From positions 22,227 to 86,226 of the forward strand of contig JAEUPJ010000061.1 of assembly GCA_016790285.1 (NCBI GenBank): a stretch of 64,000 nt of DNA. The letters run 5' to 3'. Below are positions 16,369 through 27,629 of this stretch, in pieces. This stretch comes from Roseateles sp. (GTDB lineage: Bacteria; Pseudomonadota; Gammaproteobacteria; Burkholderiales; Burkholderiaceae_C). Made by a program: the position numbers and the translations under genes. Below the pieces are notes generated by a model. The model saw nothing but the letters and a program-made list of their open reading frames with translations, was not told where the DNA came from and made no database searches. Within the stretch, counting starts at the first letter, position 1. Every line of letters begins with the position of its first letter.

Positions 16369-16440
16369 TCTTCCTTAGCTAACCATTTGAAGAAGGTTCA
16401 GTAAGCGAGCAGTCGGGGGCCAGGCTAGGCGCCGCGCGGA

Positions 16441-16458
16441 GCTGGACTCGCGTCCAGC
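16441..16458 (-). promoter_or_regulatory. Intercistronic hairpin between atpD and atpC
   Basis: GCTGGAC (16441-16447) and GTCCAGC (16452-16458) form a perfect 7-bp stem with a 4-nt loop inside the 128-bp atpD-atpC gap. There is no U-tract on the minus strand, so it is more likely an mRNA processing or stability element than a terminator. Function is inferred. Confidence 0.4.
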
Positions 16459-16496
16459 GAGCACGGCAACGACGCATGGCGCCCGAATGCGAAGTC

Positions 16497-17921
<1,425 letters not shown>

Positions 17922-17950
17922 TCAATTCAAATCTTTGCGTTCGGGCTGGA

Positions 17951-18823
17951 TCAGCCCACCGCGGCCGCGCCGCTGACGATCTCGGACAACTCTTTGGTGA
18001 TGGCTGCCTGGCGGGTCTTGTTGTAGACCAGCTTGAGCTCGCCGATCAGCGTGCCGGCGTTGTCGGTCGCGGCCTTCATGGCCACCATGCGGGCGGACTG
18101 CTCGCTGGCCATGTTCTCGGCAACGGCCTGGAAGACCAGGGCTTCCGTGTAACGCATCAGCAGCTCGTCGATGACGGTGGCGGCGTCGGGCTCGTAGATG
18201 TAGTCCCACGAGTGGCCAGCCTTGTCGGTGGCCATGTCGCTCGCCTTCAACGGCAGCAGCTGCTGGACCACGACCTCTTGCTTCATCGTGTTGATGAACT
18301 TGGTGTAGCAGAGGTAGACGGCGGAGAGCTTGCCTTCGGCATAGGCGTCGAGCAGCACCTTGACGGGGCCGATCAGCGTCTCGATGTGGGGCTGGTCGCC
18401 GAGCTGCGTGGCGTGGGCCACGACGCGGGCGCCGACACGGTTCATGAAGCCGAGGCCCTTGCCGCCGATGGCGACGACGTCGGTCTTCTGGCCGGCCGTT
18501 TCCAGCTCGCGCAGCTTGGTGGTGGCGGCACGCAGCAGGTTGGTGTTGAGACCACCGCACAGACCCTTGTCCGTCGTGACCACGACCATGCCGGCGCCCG
18601 TCGCCTTTTCGTTCTTGACGAGGAAGGGGTGACGGTACTCGGGGTTGGCCTTGGCCAGTTCAGCCGCGATGTTGCCGATCTTCTCGGCGTAGGGGCGGGC
18701 CGAGCGCATCCGTTCCTGCGCCTTGCGCATCTTGGATGCGGCGACCATCTCCATCGCCTTGGTGATCTTCTTGGTGTTCTCGACCGACTTGATCTTGCCG
18801 CGGATTTCTTTGCTTGAAGCCAT
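17951..18823 (-). CDS. atpG: F1F0 ATP synthase gamma subunit
   Basis: A 290-residue rotor shaft. The N-terminal coiled-coil helix has the conserved start [20 protein letters not shown]. The C-terminal helix includes [17 protein letters not shown], which runs through the alpha3beta3 head. It couples c-ring rotation to catalysis. Normal length; 56 bp after atpA and 41 bp before atpD. Confidence 0.98.
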   Translation of the reverse strand: MASSKEIRGKIKSVENTKKITKAMEMVAASKMRKAQERMRSARPYAEKIGNIAAELAKANPEYRHPFLVKNEKATGAGMVVVTTDKGLCGGLNTNLLRAATTKLRELETAGQKTDVVAIGGKGLGFMNRVGARVVAHATQLGDQPHIETLIGPVKVLLDAYAEGKLSAVYLCYTKFINTMKQEVVVQQLLPLKASDMATDKAGHSWDYIYEPDAATVIDELLMRYTEALVFQAVAENMASEQSARMVAMKAATDNAGTLIGELKLVYNKTRQAAITKELSEIVSGAAAVG

Positions 18824-18879
18824 TCGAACTCCTGGTCAGTGCGGGGCTGGTGGTGAGACGAGCCCCGCGGTCCTTGGCT

Positions 18880-20433
18880 TTAGGCGAACGACTTCTTGAA
18901 GGAAGTGATCGCGGCGTTGAGCTCGGCCTCGGCATCCTTGTCCATCGCCTTGTCGTTTTCGAGCTTGGCGAGGAGAGCCGCGTGGCTGGTCTTCAGGTAC
19001 TGGTGCAGGCCGTGTTCGAAGGCGAGGACCTTCTTCACTTCGATGCTGTCCATGAAGCCCTTGTTGGCGGCGTACAGCGAAGCGGCCATCAGCGAGATGG
19101 ACAGCGGCGAGTACTGGGCCTGCTTGAGCAGTTCGGTCACGCGGGCACCGCGGTCGAGCTGCTTGCGGGTGGCTTCGTCCAGGTCGGAGGCGAACTGCGC
19201 GAACGCAGCCAGCTCACGGTACTGGGCCAGGTCGGTACGGATACCGCCGGACAGCGACTTGATCAGCTTGGTCTGGGCTGCACCACCGACGCGCGACACC
19301 GAGATACCGGCGTTGATGGCGGGGCGGATACCGGCGTTGAACAGGTTGGTTTCCAGGAAGATCTGGCCGTCGGTGATCGAGATCACGTTGGTCGGCACGA
19401 AGGCGGACACGTCACCGGCTTGGGTTTCGATGATCGGCAGGGCCGTCAGCGAACCGGTCTTGCCCTTGACCTCACCCTTGGTGAAGGCTTCGACGTAGTC
19501 GGCGTTCACGCGGGCAGCACGCTCGAGCAGGCGGCTGTGGAGATAGAACACGTCGCCGGGGAAGGCTTCGCGGCCCGGCGGGCGGCGCAGCAGCAGCGAG
19601 ACCTGGCGGTAGGCGACAGCCTGCTTGGACAGGTCGTCGTAGACGATCAGGGCGTCCTGGCCGCGGTCGCGGAAGTACTCGCCCATCGTGCAGCCGGAGT
19701 AGGCCGACACGTACTGCATGGCGGCGGATTCCGAGGCGGAAGCCGCGACGACGATCGTGTACTCCATCGCGCCGGCTTGCTCGAGAGCGCGCACGACGTT
19801 CTTGATGGACGACGCCTTCTGGCCGATGGCGACGTACACGCAGGTCATGTTCTGACCCTTCTGGTTGATGATCGCGTCGATGGCCACGGCGGTCTTGCCG
19901 GTCTGACGGTCACCAATGATCAGCTCGCGCTGGCCGCGGCCGACGGGCACCATGGAGTCGATGGACTTCAGGCCGGTCTGCACGGGCTGGTCGACCGACT
20001 TGCGGGCGATCACGCCCGGGGCGACCTTCTCGATGACGTCCGTCATCTTGGCGTTGATCGGGCCCTTGCCGTCGATGGGTTCGCCCAGGGCGTTCACCAC
20101 GCGACCGATCAGTTCGGGGCCGACCGGCACTTCCAGGATGCGGCCCGTGCACTTGACGGTGTCGCCTTCGGAGATGTGCTCGTAGGCACCCAGAATCACG
20201 GCGCCGACGGAGTCGCGCTCGAGGTTCAGGGCCAGACCGAAGGTCTGCGAGCCGTCGGCGGCCGGCGGGAATTCGAGCATTTCGCCCTGCATCACGTCGG
20301 ACAGGCCGTGGACGCGGACGATGCCGTCGGAAACGGACACGACGGTGCCCTGGTTGCGGATGTCCGTGCTGCCACCAAGACCCTCGATGCGGCTCTTGAT
20401 CAGTTCGGAAATTTCAGCGGGATTCAGTTGCAT
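18880..20433 (-). CDS. atpA: F1F0 ATP synthase alpha subunit
   Basis: A 517-residue regulatory nucleotide-binding subunit. The P-loop is [13 protein letters not shown] near residue 170. The arginine finger region is [22 protein letters not shown], and the N-terminus [17 protein letters not shown] binds delta. Length is typical of proteobacterial alpha chains. It is preceded by a 100-bp gap after atpH with no clear terminator, so co-transcription is expected. Confidence 0.98.
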   Translation of the reverse strand: MQLNPAEISELIKSRIEGLGGSTDIRNQGTVVSVSDGIVRVHGLSDVMQGEMLEFPPAADGSQTFGLALNLERDSVGAVILGAYEHISEGDTVKCTGRILEVPVGPELIGRVVNALGEPIDGKGPINAKMTDVIEKVAPGVIARKSVDQPVQTGLKSIDSMVPVGRGQRELIIGDRQTGKTAVAIDAIINQKGQNMTCVYVAIGQKASSIKNVVRALEQAGAMEYTIVVAASASESAAMQYVSAYSGCTMGEYFRDRGQDALIVYDDLSKQAVAYRQVSLLLRRPPGREAFPGDVFYLHSRLLERAARVNADYVEAFTKGEVKGKTGSLTALPIIETQAGDVSAFVPTNVISITDGQIFLETNLFNAGIRPAINAGISVSRVGGAAQTKLIKSLSGGIRTDLAQYRELAAFAQFASDLDEATRKQLDRGARVTELLKQAQYSPLSISLMAASLYAANKGFMDSIEVKKVLAFEHGLHQYLKTSHAALLAKLENDKAMDKDAEAELNAAITSFKKSFA

Positions 20434-20533
20434 GCTGGTTCTCCAGTCCCTTGCTTGGCCGAACGTCGACTCGTGTGGAGGTCGAAGGCGGGGTCAGACA
20501 CGGGGTGATTCGATAGGGGTGCTCAGGCAGTGA

Positions 20534-21067
20534 TCAAGCAGTCAGGGCGACCTTCATGCGCTCCAGCCGGGCCTTGACGGAGGTGTCGAGCACCTCGTCG
20601 CCGACGACGACGCGCACGCCGCCGATCAGGCCAGGTTCCAGATGCACATGGGCGTCCAGCTTGCGGCCGAAGCGCTTCTCCAGCGAGGCCTTGAGATCGG
20701 CGAGCTGTGCATCGCTGATCTCGTAGGCGCTGTAGATCTGCGCATCGGACACGCCCGACGCCGCATTGGCCAGCACGTGGTACTGAGCCACGATCTCGGG
20801 CAGCGCGGCCAGGCGGCCGTTCTCGACGACGGTCTGCAGGAAGTTCTGCACGCCCGCGGCCAGGGTCTGCTTGCCCGCCGCGGTCATGACCGCGACGACC
20901 TGCTGGCCTTCAGCCTTGGGGTGATCGGCGAACTGGCGCAGATCGGCGTCCTGCGCCACCTGGGCCAGCGCGTCGAGCTGCTGGCCCCAGGCCGCGAGGT
21001 CATGCGACTTGGCAACCTGGAACAGGGCTTCGGCGTAGGGCCGGGCGATGGTGGCGAGTTCAGCCAT
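20534..21067 (-). CDS. atpH: F1F0 ATP synthase delta subunit
   Basis: A 177-residue delta (OSCP-like) subunit that joins the peripheral stalk b subunits to the top of F1. The N-terminus [21 protein letters not shown] and C-terminal [21 protein letters not shown] are the two family signatures. Its start lies directly after the atpF stop (adjacent bases), which indicates translational coupling. Confidence 0.97.
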   Translation of the reverse strand: MAELATIARPYAEALFQVAKSHDLAAWGQQLDALAQVAQDADLRQFADHPKAEGQQVVAVMTAAGKQTLAAGVQNFLQTVVENGRLAALPEIVAQYHVLANAASGVSDAQIYSAYEISDAQLADLKASLEKRFGRKLDAHVHLEPGLIGGVRVVVGDEVLDTSVKARLERMKVALTA

Positions 21068-21538
21068 TTACAGCTCCGTCTTCAGGCGGGCCAGCAGCTC
21101 GGCGTGGACGCCGGCGTTGACTTCGCGCTGCAGGATCTGCTCGGCACCCTTGACGGCCAGCGCAGCGACCTGCTCGCGCAGGGCTTCACGGGCACGGGAG
21201 ACCTGCTGCTCGGCATCGGCCTTGGCGGCGGCGAGGATCTTGGCGCCTTCTTCGTCGGCGCGGCCCTTGGCGGCATCGACGATGGCAGCGGCACGCTTCT
21301 CGGCGTCCGAGATCAGCTTGGCGGATTCGGCCTTGGTCTGGGCCAGTTCCTTGGCGATCTGCGCTTCGGCGCCGGCCAGCTCGGCCTTGGCCTTGTCAGC
21401 GGCGGACAGGCCAGCAGCGATCTTCGCGGCACGCTCGTCGAGCGCCTTGACGATCGGCGGCCACACATACTTCATCGTGAACCCGACCAGGATCAGGAAC
21501 ACGATCATCTGAACGATGAGCGACGCGTTAATAAACAC
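21068..21538 (-). CDS. atpF: F1F0 ATP synthase b subunit
   Basis: A 156-residue peripheral stalk subunit. One N-terminal membrane helix (residues about 5-26, [20 protein letters not shown]) is followed by a long Ala/Glu/Lys-rich coiled coil that dimerises and reaches the delta subunit. Length matches the E. coli protein (156). It is followed immediately by atpH. Confidence 0.97.
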   Translation of the reverse strand: MFINASLIVQMIVFLILVGFTMKYVWPPIVKALDERAAKIAAGLSAADKAKAELAGAEAQIAKELAQTKAESAKLISDAEKRAAAIVDAAKGRADEEGAKILAAAKADAEQQVSRAREALREQVAALAVKGAEQILQREVNAGVHAELLARLKTEL

Positions 21539-21612
21539 GGTGGTGCCTCACAAAGTTTTCGAGGTGCTTGAAGCCGCCCCCAGGAGTCCGAGGGCGGGGC
21601 GGCAACGTCGAA

Positions 21613-21888
<276 letters not shown>

Positions 21889-21949
21889 TTAGAGGGATTA
21901 GAGAGGGAAAGGGTAGGAAAAACGAACTGCTGAGGTTGGTGCGCCGCTT

Positions 21950-22825
<876 letters not shown>

Positions 22826-23317
22826 TCATCTGCGGCCGCGCCACGCGAGCGCAAGCCAGTTCACTTTGATGCACACCGCGAGGGTGACCAGCAGGGCTGG
22901 CCAGCTCAGGCCCGGCACCACCTTCGGCGCCAGCACCAGCATCGCGATCGATGCACCGATTTTCAAAAATTCCCAACCCATGAATCCTGCGGCCGCTCCG
23001 ACCACGGAATCCACGCGCTTTGTCATGCCCCGCGCCAGCAGCATGTTCGGCACCACGACGGCCGCAACGCCGTAGAGCGCCGAGGCCATGGCCACGCCGG
23101 ATGCCGTCCACAGCCGGATCACGGCCACGCACAGCAGACCTGCCATCAGCTGCCAACCCAGCACACGCCAGGGCGACAGCATCGGCAACGCGGACTTCAG
23201 CGCGGCCGCCTCCTGCGGGCTCAGCGCCTTGACGGGCGGCTCCTCGTTGTCGTCGTCCCAGCCGCCGGCCGTCGAAACAGCGGGGGGCCAGGTCTTTCGG
23301 GGGCCGTTCTCGGTCAT
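22826..23317 (-). CDS. atpI: ATP synthase subunit I
   Basis: A 163-residue membrane protein with four predicted helices (about residues 55-75, 80-105, 115-135 and 140-158) and a polar N-terminal tail. It corresponds to AtpI, a small accessory protein that aids c-ring assembly, and it is the first gene of the operon as usual. The ATG at 23317 is preferred: the in-frame extension upstream to 23404 would overlap the promoter region. Sequence conservation of AtpI is low, so the call leans on position and topology. Confidence 0.85.
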   Translation of the reverse strand: MTENGPRKTWPPAVSTAGGWDDDNEEPPVKALSPQEAAALKSALPMLSPWRVLGWQLMAGLLCVAVIRLWTASGVAMASALYGVAAVVVPNMLLARGMTKRVDSVVGAAAGFMGWEFLKIGASIAMLVLAPKVVPGLSWPALLVTLAVCIKVNWLALAWRGRR

Positions 23318-23412
23318 GGCGCCAGATCCTGGGGTGGGCGGCTCAGCTCCCAAACCTACCGGGGGCTGATTGCACCGGGATGACGCACAGGCGCCACCCA
23401 ACAAAGCCCCTC

Positions 23413-23442
23413 ATTATATGTGACGAGTTACACCGGGGTAAA
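23413..23442 (-). promoter_or_regulatory. Sigma70-type promoter of the atp operon
   Basis: On the minus strand a perfect -10 TATAAT (23413-23418) is preceded, with an 18-bp spacer, by TTTACC (23437-23442), which matches the -35 consensus at four of six bases. It stands about 95 bp upstream of the atpI ATG and just beyond the SMP-30 gene stop (23467). AT-rich sequence is rare in this GC-rich window, which makes the match more convincing. Confidence 0.75.
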
Positions 23443-23466
23443 CCGTGACCGACGCCACAAAGGGAT

Positions 23467-24360
23467 TCAGGCTTGCGTCAGCGTCGCCGGCATGCCTGGC
23501 ACGTCAACGCGGACTTGCAGCACCGCGCCCGCCAGCGGCTGGCGGGCCAGTTCGTCGGTCGGGCGCTTCTCGCGGGCGGTCGTGACGAAGAGGGTGTGGC
23601 CGTCAGCGCCGCCAAAGGTGGGCATGGTCGGGCAGGTGGCCGGCAGTTCGACGCGAGCCACGACCTCGCCGCTCGGTGCCAGGCGCAGCAGGCAGCCGCC
23701 CTCGAACATCGCCACCCAGTAGCAGCCCTCGGCGTCCATCGCAGCGCCGTCAGGGCGCCCTCCATAGGGTTGGCCGTCGACCTTCGGGGCGAACTCCGCG
23801 AACACGCGGTGCGACGACAGCGCGCCGGTCGCCACGTCGTAGTCGGCTACGTAGATGCGGTGGGCCTTGGTGTCGCACCAGTGCATGCGCCGGCCATCCG
23901 GGCTCCAGGCGATGCCGTTGGTGGTCGTCAGCCCGGGCAGCTGCGCCGAGAACGTGGCGCCATCCAGACGGTAGAGCGCCGCTTCGGGTGCGCGCGCATC
24001 GGAGATGCTGCCGACCCAGAACCGCCCGGCCGGGTCGACCTTGCCGTCGTTGAAGCGCAGCCGGGTCGCGTCGTAGGGTGGCTCTGCAAGACGCTGCTGG
24101 GCGCCGGTCGCCGTGTCCAACGACCACAGGCCGTCACGCCGCGCCACGACCAGCCCGCCCGCCGCCCGCGCGGCGATGCAGCCGGGCTCCGCGTCCTGGG
24201 GCCAGCTGTCCGGCGCATCCGCGCCTGCGCGCCAGCGCAGCACCTGTCGGCCGGGGATGTCGACGGCGTAGAGCTGCTGCTCGGTGGGATGCCACAGCGG
24301 CGATTCGCCGAGCAGGCAGCGGTGTGCGCCCAGGGGCTGGATGTCGTGATGGAGTGCCAT
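23467..24360 (-). CDS. SMP-30/gluconolactonase-family lactonase
   Basis: A 297-residue six-bladed beta-propeller enzyme of the SMP-30/regucalcin group. Visible metal ligands are Glu19 (LLGESPLW), Asn148 (TTNGIAW) and Asp204 (RPDGAAMD); Asn104 (RFNDGK) lies in the active-site loop. It would hydrolyse a sugar-derived lactone in the cytoplasm, since there is no signal peptide. The ATG at 24360 is chosen over a GTG 9 bp upstream. It follows the GNAT gene by 18 bp and may be the tail of the liv-containing transcript. The exact sugar cannot be told from the sequence. Confidence 0.88.
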   Translation of the reverse strand: MALHHDIQPLGAHRCLLGESPLWHPTEQQLYAVDIPGRQVLRWRAGADAPDSWPQDAEPGCIAARAAGGLVVARRDGLWSLDTATGAQQRLAEPPYDATRLRFNDGKVDPAGRFWVGSISDARAPEAALYRLDGATFSAQLPGLTTTNGIAWSPDGRRMHWCDTKAHRIYVADYDVATGALSSHRVFAEFAPKVDGQPYGGRPDGAAMDAEGCYWVAMFEGGCLLRLAPSGEVVARVELPATCPTMPTFGGADGHTLFVTTAREKRPTDELARQPLAGAVLQVRVDVPGMPATLTQA

Positions 24361-24378
24361 GCCCGGCACTCTAGGCCG

Positions 24379-24894
24379 TTATCCGAAGTAACTGGGGCGG
24401 AAGGCGCCCAGCTCGGCCTTCAGGTAGTGCGCACCGGGGATGGGGTTGAAGTAGAACGGCGGCACCTCGACGAAGCCCAGGCTTTCGTACAGGCCACGGG
24501 CGGCTTCCATGTCGTCCAGCGTGTCCAGCAGCATCGACGAATACCCGGCTTCGGTCGCCCGGTCCATCAGCGCCTGGGCCAGCAAACGGCCCAGGCCGAA
24601 GCGACGAAAGGCCGGGCGCACGAACAGGCGCTTCATCTCGCAGGCATTGGCGTAGTCGGAATCGGGCAGCGGGCGGAAGGCGCCGCTGCCGGCCACGGCG
24701 CCGTCGACGACGGCCAGCAGCATCAGCCCGCCGGGCGGCGCGTAGGCGCCGGGCAGCCCCGCGAGTTCGTCCTCGAAGCCCTGGAAATCCAGGTCCACGT
24801 CGAGGCTGTTGGCGTACTCGCGCAGGATGAGCCGCGTTTCCTGCCAGTGCTCGGCAGAGTCAGGCGTGATCAGCTGGATGTCAGGGCCGGCCAT
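24379..24894 (-). CDS. GNAT-family N-acetyltransferase
   Basis: A 171-residue acetyltransferase. The acetyl-CoA binding motif A is MKRLFVRPAFRRFGLGRLL (near residue 90), and the C-terminal part ends with AARGLYESLGFVEVPPF. It transfers an acetyl group to an unknown small molecule or protein amine. It sits 25 bp downstream of the AlaX-type gene. Family is certain; substrate is unknown. Confidence 0.85.
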   Translation of the reverse strand: MAGPDIQLITPDSAEHWQETRLILREYANSLDVDLDFQGFEDELAGLPGAYAPPGGLMLLAVVDGAVAGSGAFRPLPDSDYANACEMKRLFVRPAFRRFGLGRLLAQALMDRATEAGYSSMLLDTLDDMEAARGLYESLGFVEVPPFYFNPIPGAHYLKAELGAFRPSYFG

Positions 24895-24919
24895 AGGCGC
24901 CGCAGTGTAGCCAGGGGCG

Positions 24920-25621
24920 TCAGGGTGCGAATCCCAAGACCACGCGGCGCGTCTTGGCGCTCTTCTTCTCGATCTTGGTCACCACCACCGCACCGATCTC
25001 CGCCGTGTTCGACACATGCGTGCCGCCGCACGGCTGCAGGTCCACGCCCTCGATCTCCAGCACGCGCACCCGGCCGAGGCCCCTGGGCGGTTGCACGCTC
25101 ATGGAGCGCACGAGGCCGGGGTTGGCGTCGAGTTCGTCCTCGCTGATCCAGCGGTGGCTCACCGGGTGTGCCTCGGCCACGAGGCGGGTGAGGCCCGCCT
25201 GGATGGCATCCTTGTCGAAGGGCTCGTCGGTGTGGAAGTCCAGCCGCGCATAACCCTCAGTGATGGAGCAGCCGTCCACCGGATACGGCAGCAGCGCGCA
25301 CAGCAGGTGGGTCGCGGTGTGAAAGCGCCGGTGCGCCTGGCGGCGGGCTGCATCCACGTCCACGCGGACGGGCGTGCCGACGGCGGGCAGGTCGCCCTCG
25401 ATGAGGTGGACGATGGCGCCAGGCTGCTCCTTGCTCTTGCGCGTGTCGGTCACGCGCCAGCGCTGCTCGCCCGCGACGAGCCAGCCGGTGTCGCCCGCCT
25501 GCCCACCGCCAAGCGGGTAGCAGACGGTGCGGTCGAGCGTCACGCCGCCCTCCCCTTGCCCGGTCACGGTGGCCTCGCAGCTCAGCAGCGTGGCGTCTTC
25601 GCGGAACAGCTCGTCGGTCAT
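24920..25621 (-). CDS. AlaX-type alanyl-tRNA editing hydrolase
   Basis: A 233-residue free-standing editing protein related to the second half of alanyl-tRNA synthetase. The zinc-binding pairs are HTATH (101-105) and CGGTH (198-202). It also has the family start FREDATLLSCEATV and CYPLGGGQAGDTG. It would deacylate Ser- or Gly-tRNA(Ala) in trans. The ATG at 25621 overlaps the PhzF-like gene stop (ATGA), so it is translated as part of the same operon. Length fits AlaX-M type proteins. Confidence 0.9.
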   Translation of the reverse strand: MTDELFREDATLLSCEATVTGQGEGGVTLDRTVCYPLGGGQAGDTGWLVAGEQRWRVTDTRKSKEQPGAIVHLIEGDLPAVGTPVRVDVDAARRQAHRRFHTATHLLCALLPYPVDGCSITEGYARLDFHTDEPFDKDAIQAGLTRLVAEAHPVSHRWISEDELDANPGLVRSMSVQPPRGLGRVRVLEIEGVDLQPCGGTHVSNTAEIGAVVVTKIEKKSAKTRRVVLGFAP

Positions 25622-26463
25622 CACAGCCTCACCTGCCCGTGGATCAGCGGGGTCACGTCGCCACCGATCCAGGTGGCGTCGGCGTCGCGCCGCACATGCA
25701 CGCGACCCGCCCGGCCGAGCGCGGCGCCCTGGGCAGCGACGTAGGTGTCGCCGGCCAGGCCCGCGCCCTGCAGCCAGAGCGCCAGGCCTGCGTTGAGGCT
25801 GCCGGTGACAGGGTCCTCGGGCACGCCGAGATCCGGCACGAAGCCGCGCACCTCGAACTGGCAGTCCGCATCCGCCGGGTGGGCGCCGACCACGCCGAGC
25901 TTCAAGCCCTGCATGGCGATGAAATCGGGCTTCAGGGCAAGCACGGCGGCGGCGCTGGGCAGGCGGGCGGCCATCCAGCCAGGGCCGTTGTCGACCCAGA
26001 CCAGGTCCAGCAGTGCGGCGGGCGCGATGCGCAGCGCGGCGATGGCCTGCTCGCGCAGGGCGCCGTCGTCCACCGGGCCGCTGCGCTGCAGCGGCGGTGC
26101 CGCGAACGCGAGCCGCGCGCCGTCGCGCTTCACGCGCACGAGGCCGATGGCGCACTGCTGCACGACCTCGCCGGGCTTCTTCACGTCGCCGCCGCTGGCG
26201 AGAAACGCGTGCGCGCTGCCGAGCGTGGGGTGGCCCGCAAAAGGCAACTCGCCGCCGGGCGTGAAGATGCGCACGCGGTAGTCGGCCGCAGGGTCGGTGG
26301 GCGGCAGCAGGAAGGTGGTTTCGCTGAGGTTGGTCCAGCGCGCGAACGCGGCCATCTCGTCGTCCGAGAGGCCGGCGGCGTCCACGACGACGGCGAGCGG
26401 GTTGCCCTTGAGCGGCGCAGCGGTGAAGACGTCGACTTGAACGAAACGGCGCAGTTCAGGCAT
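25621..26463 (-). CDS. PhzF-family isomerase/epimerase
   Basis: A 280-residue protein of the diaminopimelate-epimerase fold. The N-terminal RRFVQVDVFTAAPLKGNPLAVV and the catalytic Glu48 in NLSETTFL identify the PhzF group, as do FAGHPTLGSAHAF and PEDPVTGSLNAGL. The phenazine gene cluster is absent, so this is one of the many PhzF paralogues whose natural substrate is unknown. The ATG at 26463 overlaps the preceding GNAT gene by 8 bp. Confidence 0.88.
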   Translation of the reverse strand: MPELRRFVQVDVFTAAPLKGNPLAVVVDAAGLSDDEMAAFARWTNLSETTFLLPPTDPAADYRVRIFTPGGELPFAGHPTLGSAHAFLASGGDVKKPGEVVQQCAIGLVRVKRDGARLAFAAPPLQRSGPVDDGALREQAIAALRIAPAALLDLVWVDNGPGWMAARLPSAAAVLALKPDFIAMQGLKLGVVGAHPADADCQFEVRGFVPDLGVPEDPVTGSLNAGLALWLQGAGLAGDTYVAAQGAALGRAGRVHVRRDADATWIGGDVTPLIHGQVRL

Positions 26464-26908
26464 GGTCAGGCGGCGTGGCGGTGCGGTACATCCCCGGCCG
26501 CACGATCTCCATGCCCCGGTCCGGCGTCGCCAGGGCCTGGAAGCCGTGGCGGGCGTAAAGGGTGTGGGCGTCTCGCGTGAACAGCATGAAGCGGCGCAGG
26601 CCTTGGAGGTCCGGGTGGGCAAGCAAGGCCCGGATCATCCCATCCGCGAGGCCCTGCCCGCGGTGGGTCGGCAGCACGTAGACGTCGCACAGGTAGGCGA
26701 AGGTGGTGCGGTCGGTGACGACCCGGGCAAAGCCCACCTGGCCCTGCCCGTCGACCTGCAAGGCGATGCACAGCGAGTGCGCGATGGCTCGCTGAACGGT
26801 GGCCAGCGGGATGCCCTCGCACCAGTAGGCGGTGGTGAGAAAGGCGTGCGCGGCGGCCGCGTCGATGTCGTCGAAGCTGAGCCGGTAGCCCGGCGGCAGT
26901 GGCTTCAA
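26456..26908 (-). CDS. GNAT-family N-acetyltransferase
   Basis: A 150-residue acetyltransferase with the acetyl-CoA site VYVLPTHRGQGLADGMI near residue 77-92 and the terminal YARHGFQAL. The N-terminus PGYRLSFDDID resembles the plant/bacterial GNAT group with a D-amino-acid or peptide-like substrate, but no assignment is possible. The ATG at 26908 overlaps the livF stop (ATGA), which ties it to the branched-chain amino acid transporter operon. Confidence 0.83.
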   Translation of the reverse strand: MKPLPPGYRLSFDDIDAAAAHAFLTTAYWCEGIPLATVQRAIAHSLCIALQVDGQGQVGFARVVTDRTTFAYLCDVYVLPTHRGQGLADGMIRALLAHPDLQGLRRFMLFTRDAHTLYARHGFQALATPDRGMEIVRPGMYRTATPPDHA

Positions 26909-27627
26909 TGCCCGCCACCCAGGTAGGCCGCCTGCACGGCGGGGTCGTCGCGCAGCTTGGCTGCCGGCCCGTGCACGGCGATGCGGCCGTTCTCCAGCAC
27001 GTAGCCGTAGTCGGCCACCTTGAGCGCGGCGGCGGCGAACTGCTCGACGAGCAGCATCGTGACGCCGCGGGCCTTCAGGCTCTCGATGATGCGGAACACC
27101 TCCTCCACGAGAATGGGCGCGAGGCCCATGGAGGGTTCGTCCAGCAGCACGACCTCGGGGTTGAGCATGACGGCGCGCGCCATGGCGAGCATCTGCTGCT
27201 CACCGCCGGACAAGGTGCCGGCCAGCTGCATGCGGCGCTCCTTCAGGCGCGGGAAGAGTTCCAGCGCACGCTCCAGGTCACCGGCGATGTCGCCCTTGGG
27301 CCGCTCGCCCGTGTAGCGCGGGAAGGCGCCCAGGCGCAGGTTGTCGGTGACGGTCATGGTCGCGAACACCCGCCGGCCTTCGGGCGAATGCGCCAGGCCC
27401 CTGCGGGCGATGTGGTAACTCTCCAGGCCGTCGATGCGGCGGTCATTCAGCGTGATCTCGCCGCCGGTGGGTTTGATCATGCCGCTGACGGCGCGCATGG
27501 TGGTGGTCTTGCCGGCGCCGTTGGAGCCAATGAGCGTGACGACCTGGCCCTTGGGCACCTCCAGCGAGATGCCGTGCAGGACCTGGACCTTGCCGTAGCC
27601 GGCACTGAGGTTCTTGATGGTCAGCAT
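26905..27627 (-). CDS. livF: Branched-chain amino acid ABC transporter, ATP-binding protein LivF
   Basis: A 240-residue ABC ATPase with Walker A GSNGAGKTT, the LivF-type segment GLAHSPEGRRVFATMTVTDNL, signature LSGGEQQMLAMARA and Walker B VVLLDEPSMGL. It energises uptake of branched-chain amino acids or related compounds at the inner membrane together with the fused LivM-LivG protein, whose stop lies 2 bp before the livF ATG at 27627. The longer reading from 27741 overlaps that gene and is rejected. Confidence 0.95.
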   Translation of the reverse strand: MLTIKNLSAGYGKVQVLHGISLEVPKGQVVTLIGSNGAGKTTTMRAVSGMIKPTGGEITLNDRRIDGLESYHIARRGLAHSPEGRRVFATMTVTDNLRLGAFPRYTGERPKGDIAGDLERALELFPRLKERRMQLAGTLSGGEQQMLAMARAVMLNPEVVLLDEPSMGLAPILVEEVFRIIESLKARGVTMLLVEQFAAAALKVADYGYVLENGRIAVHGPAAKLRDDPAVQAAYLGGGH

Positions 27628-27629
27628 GT

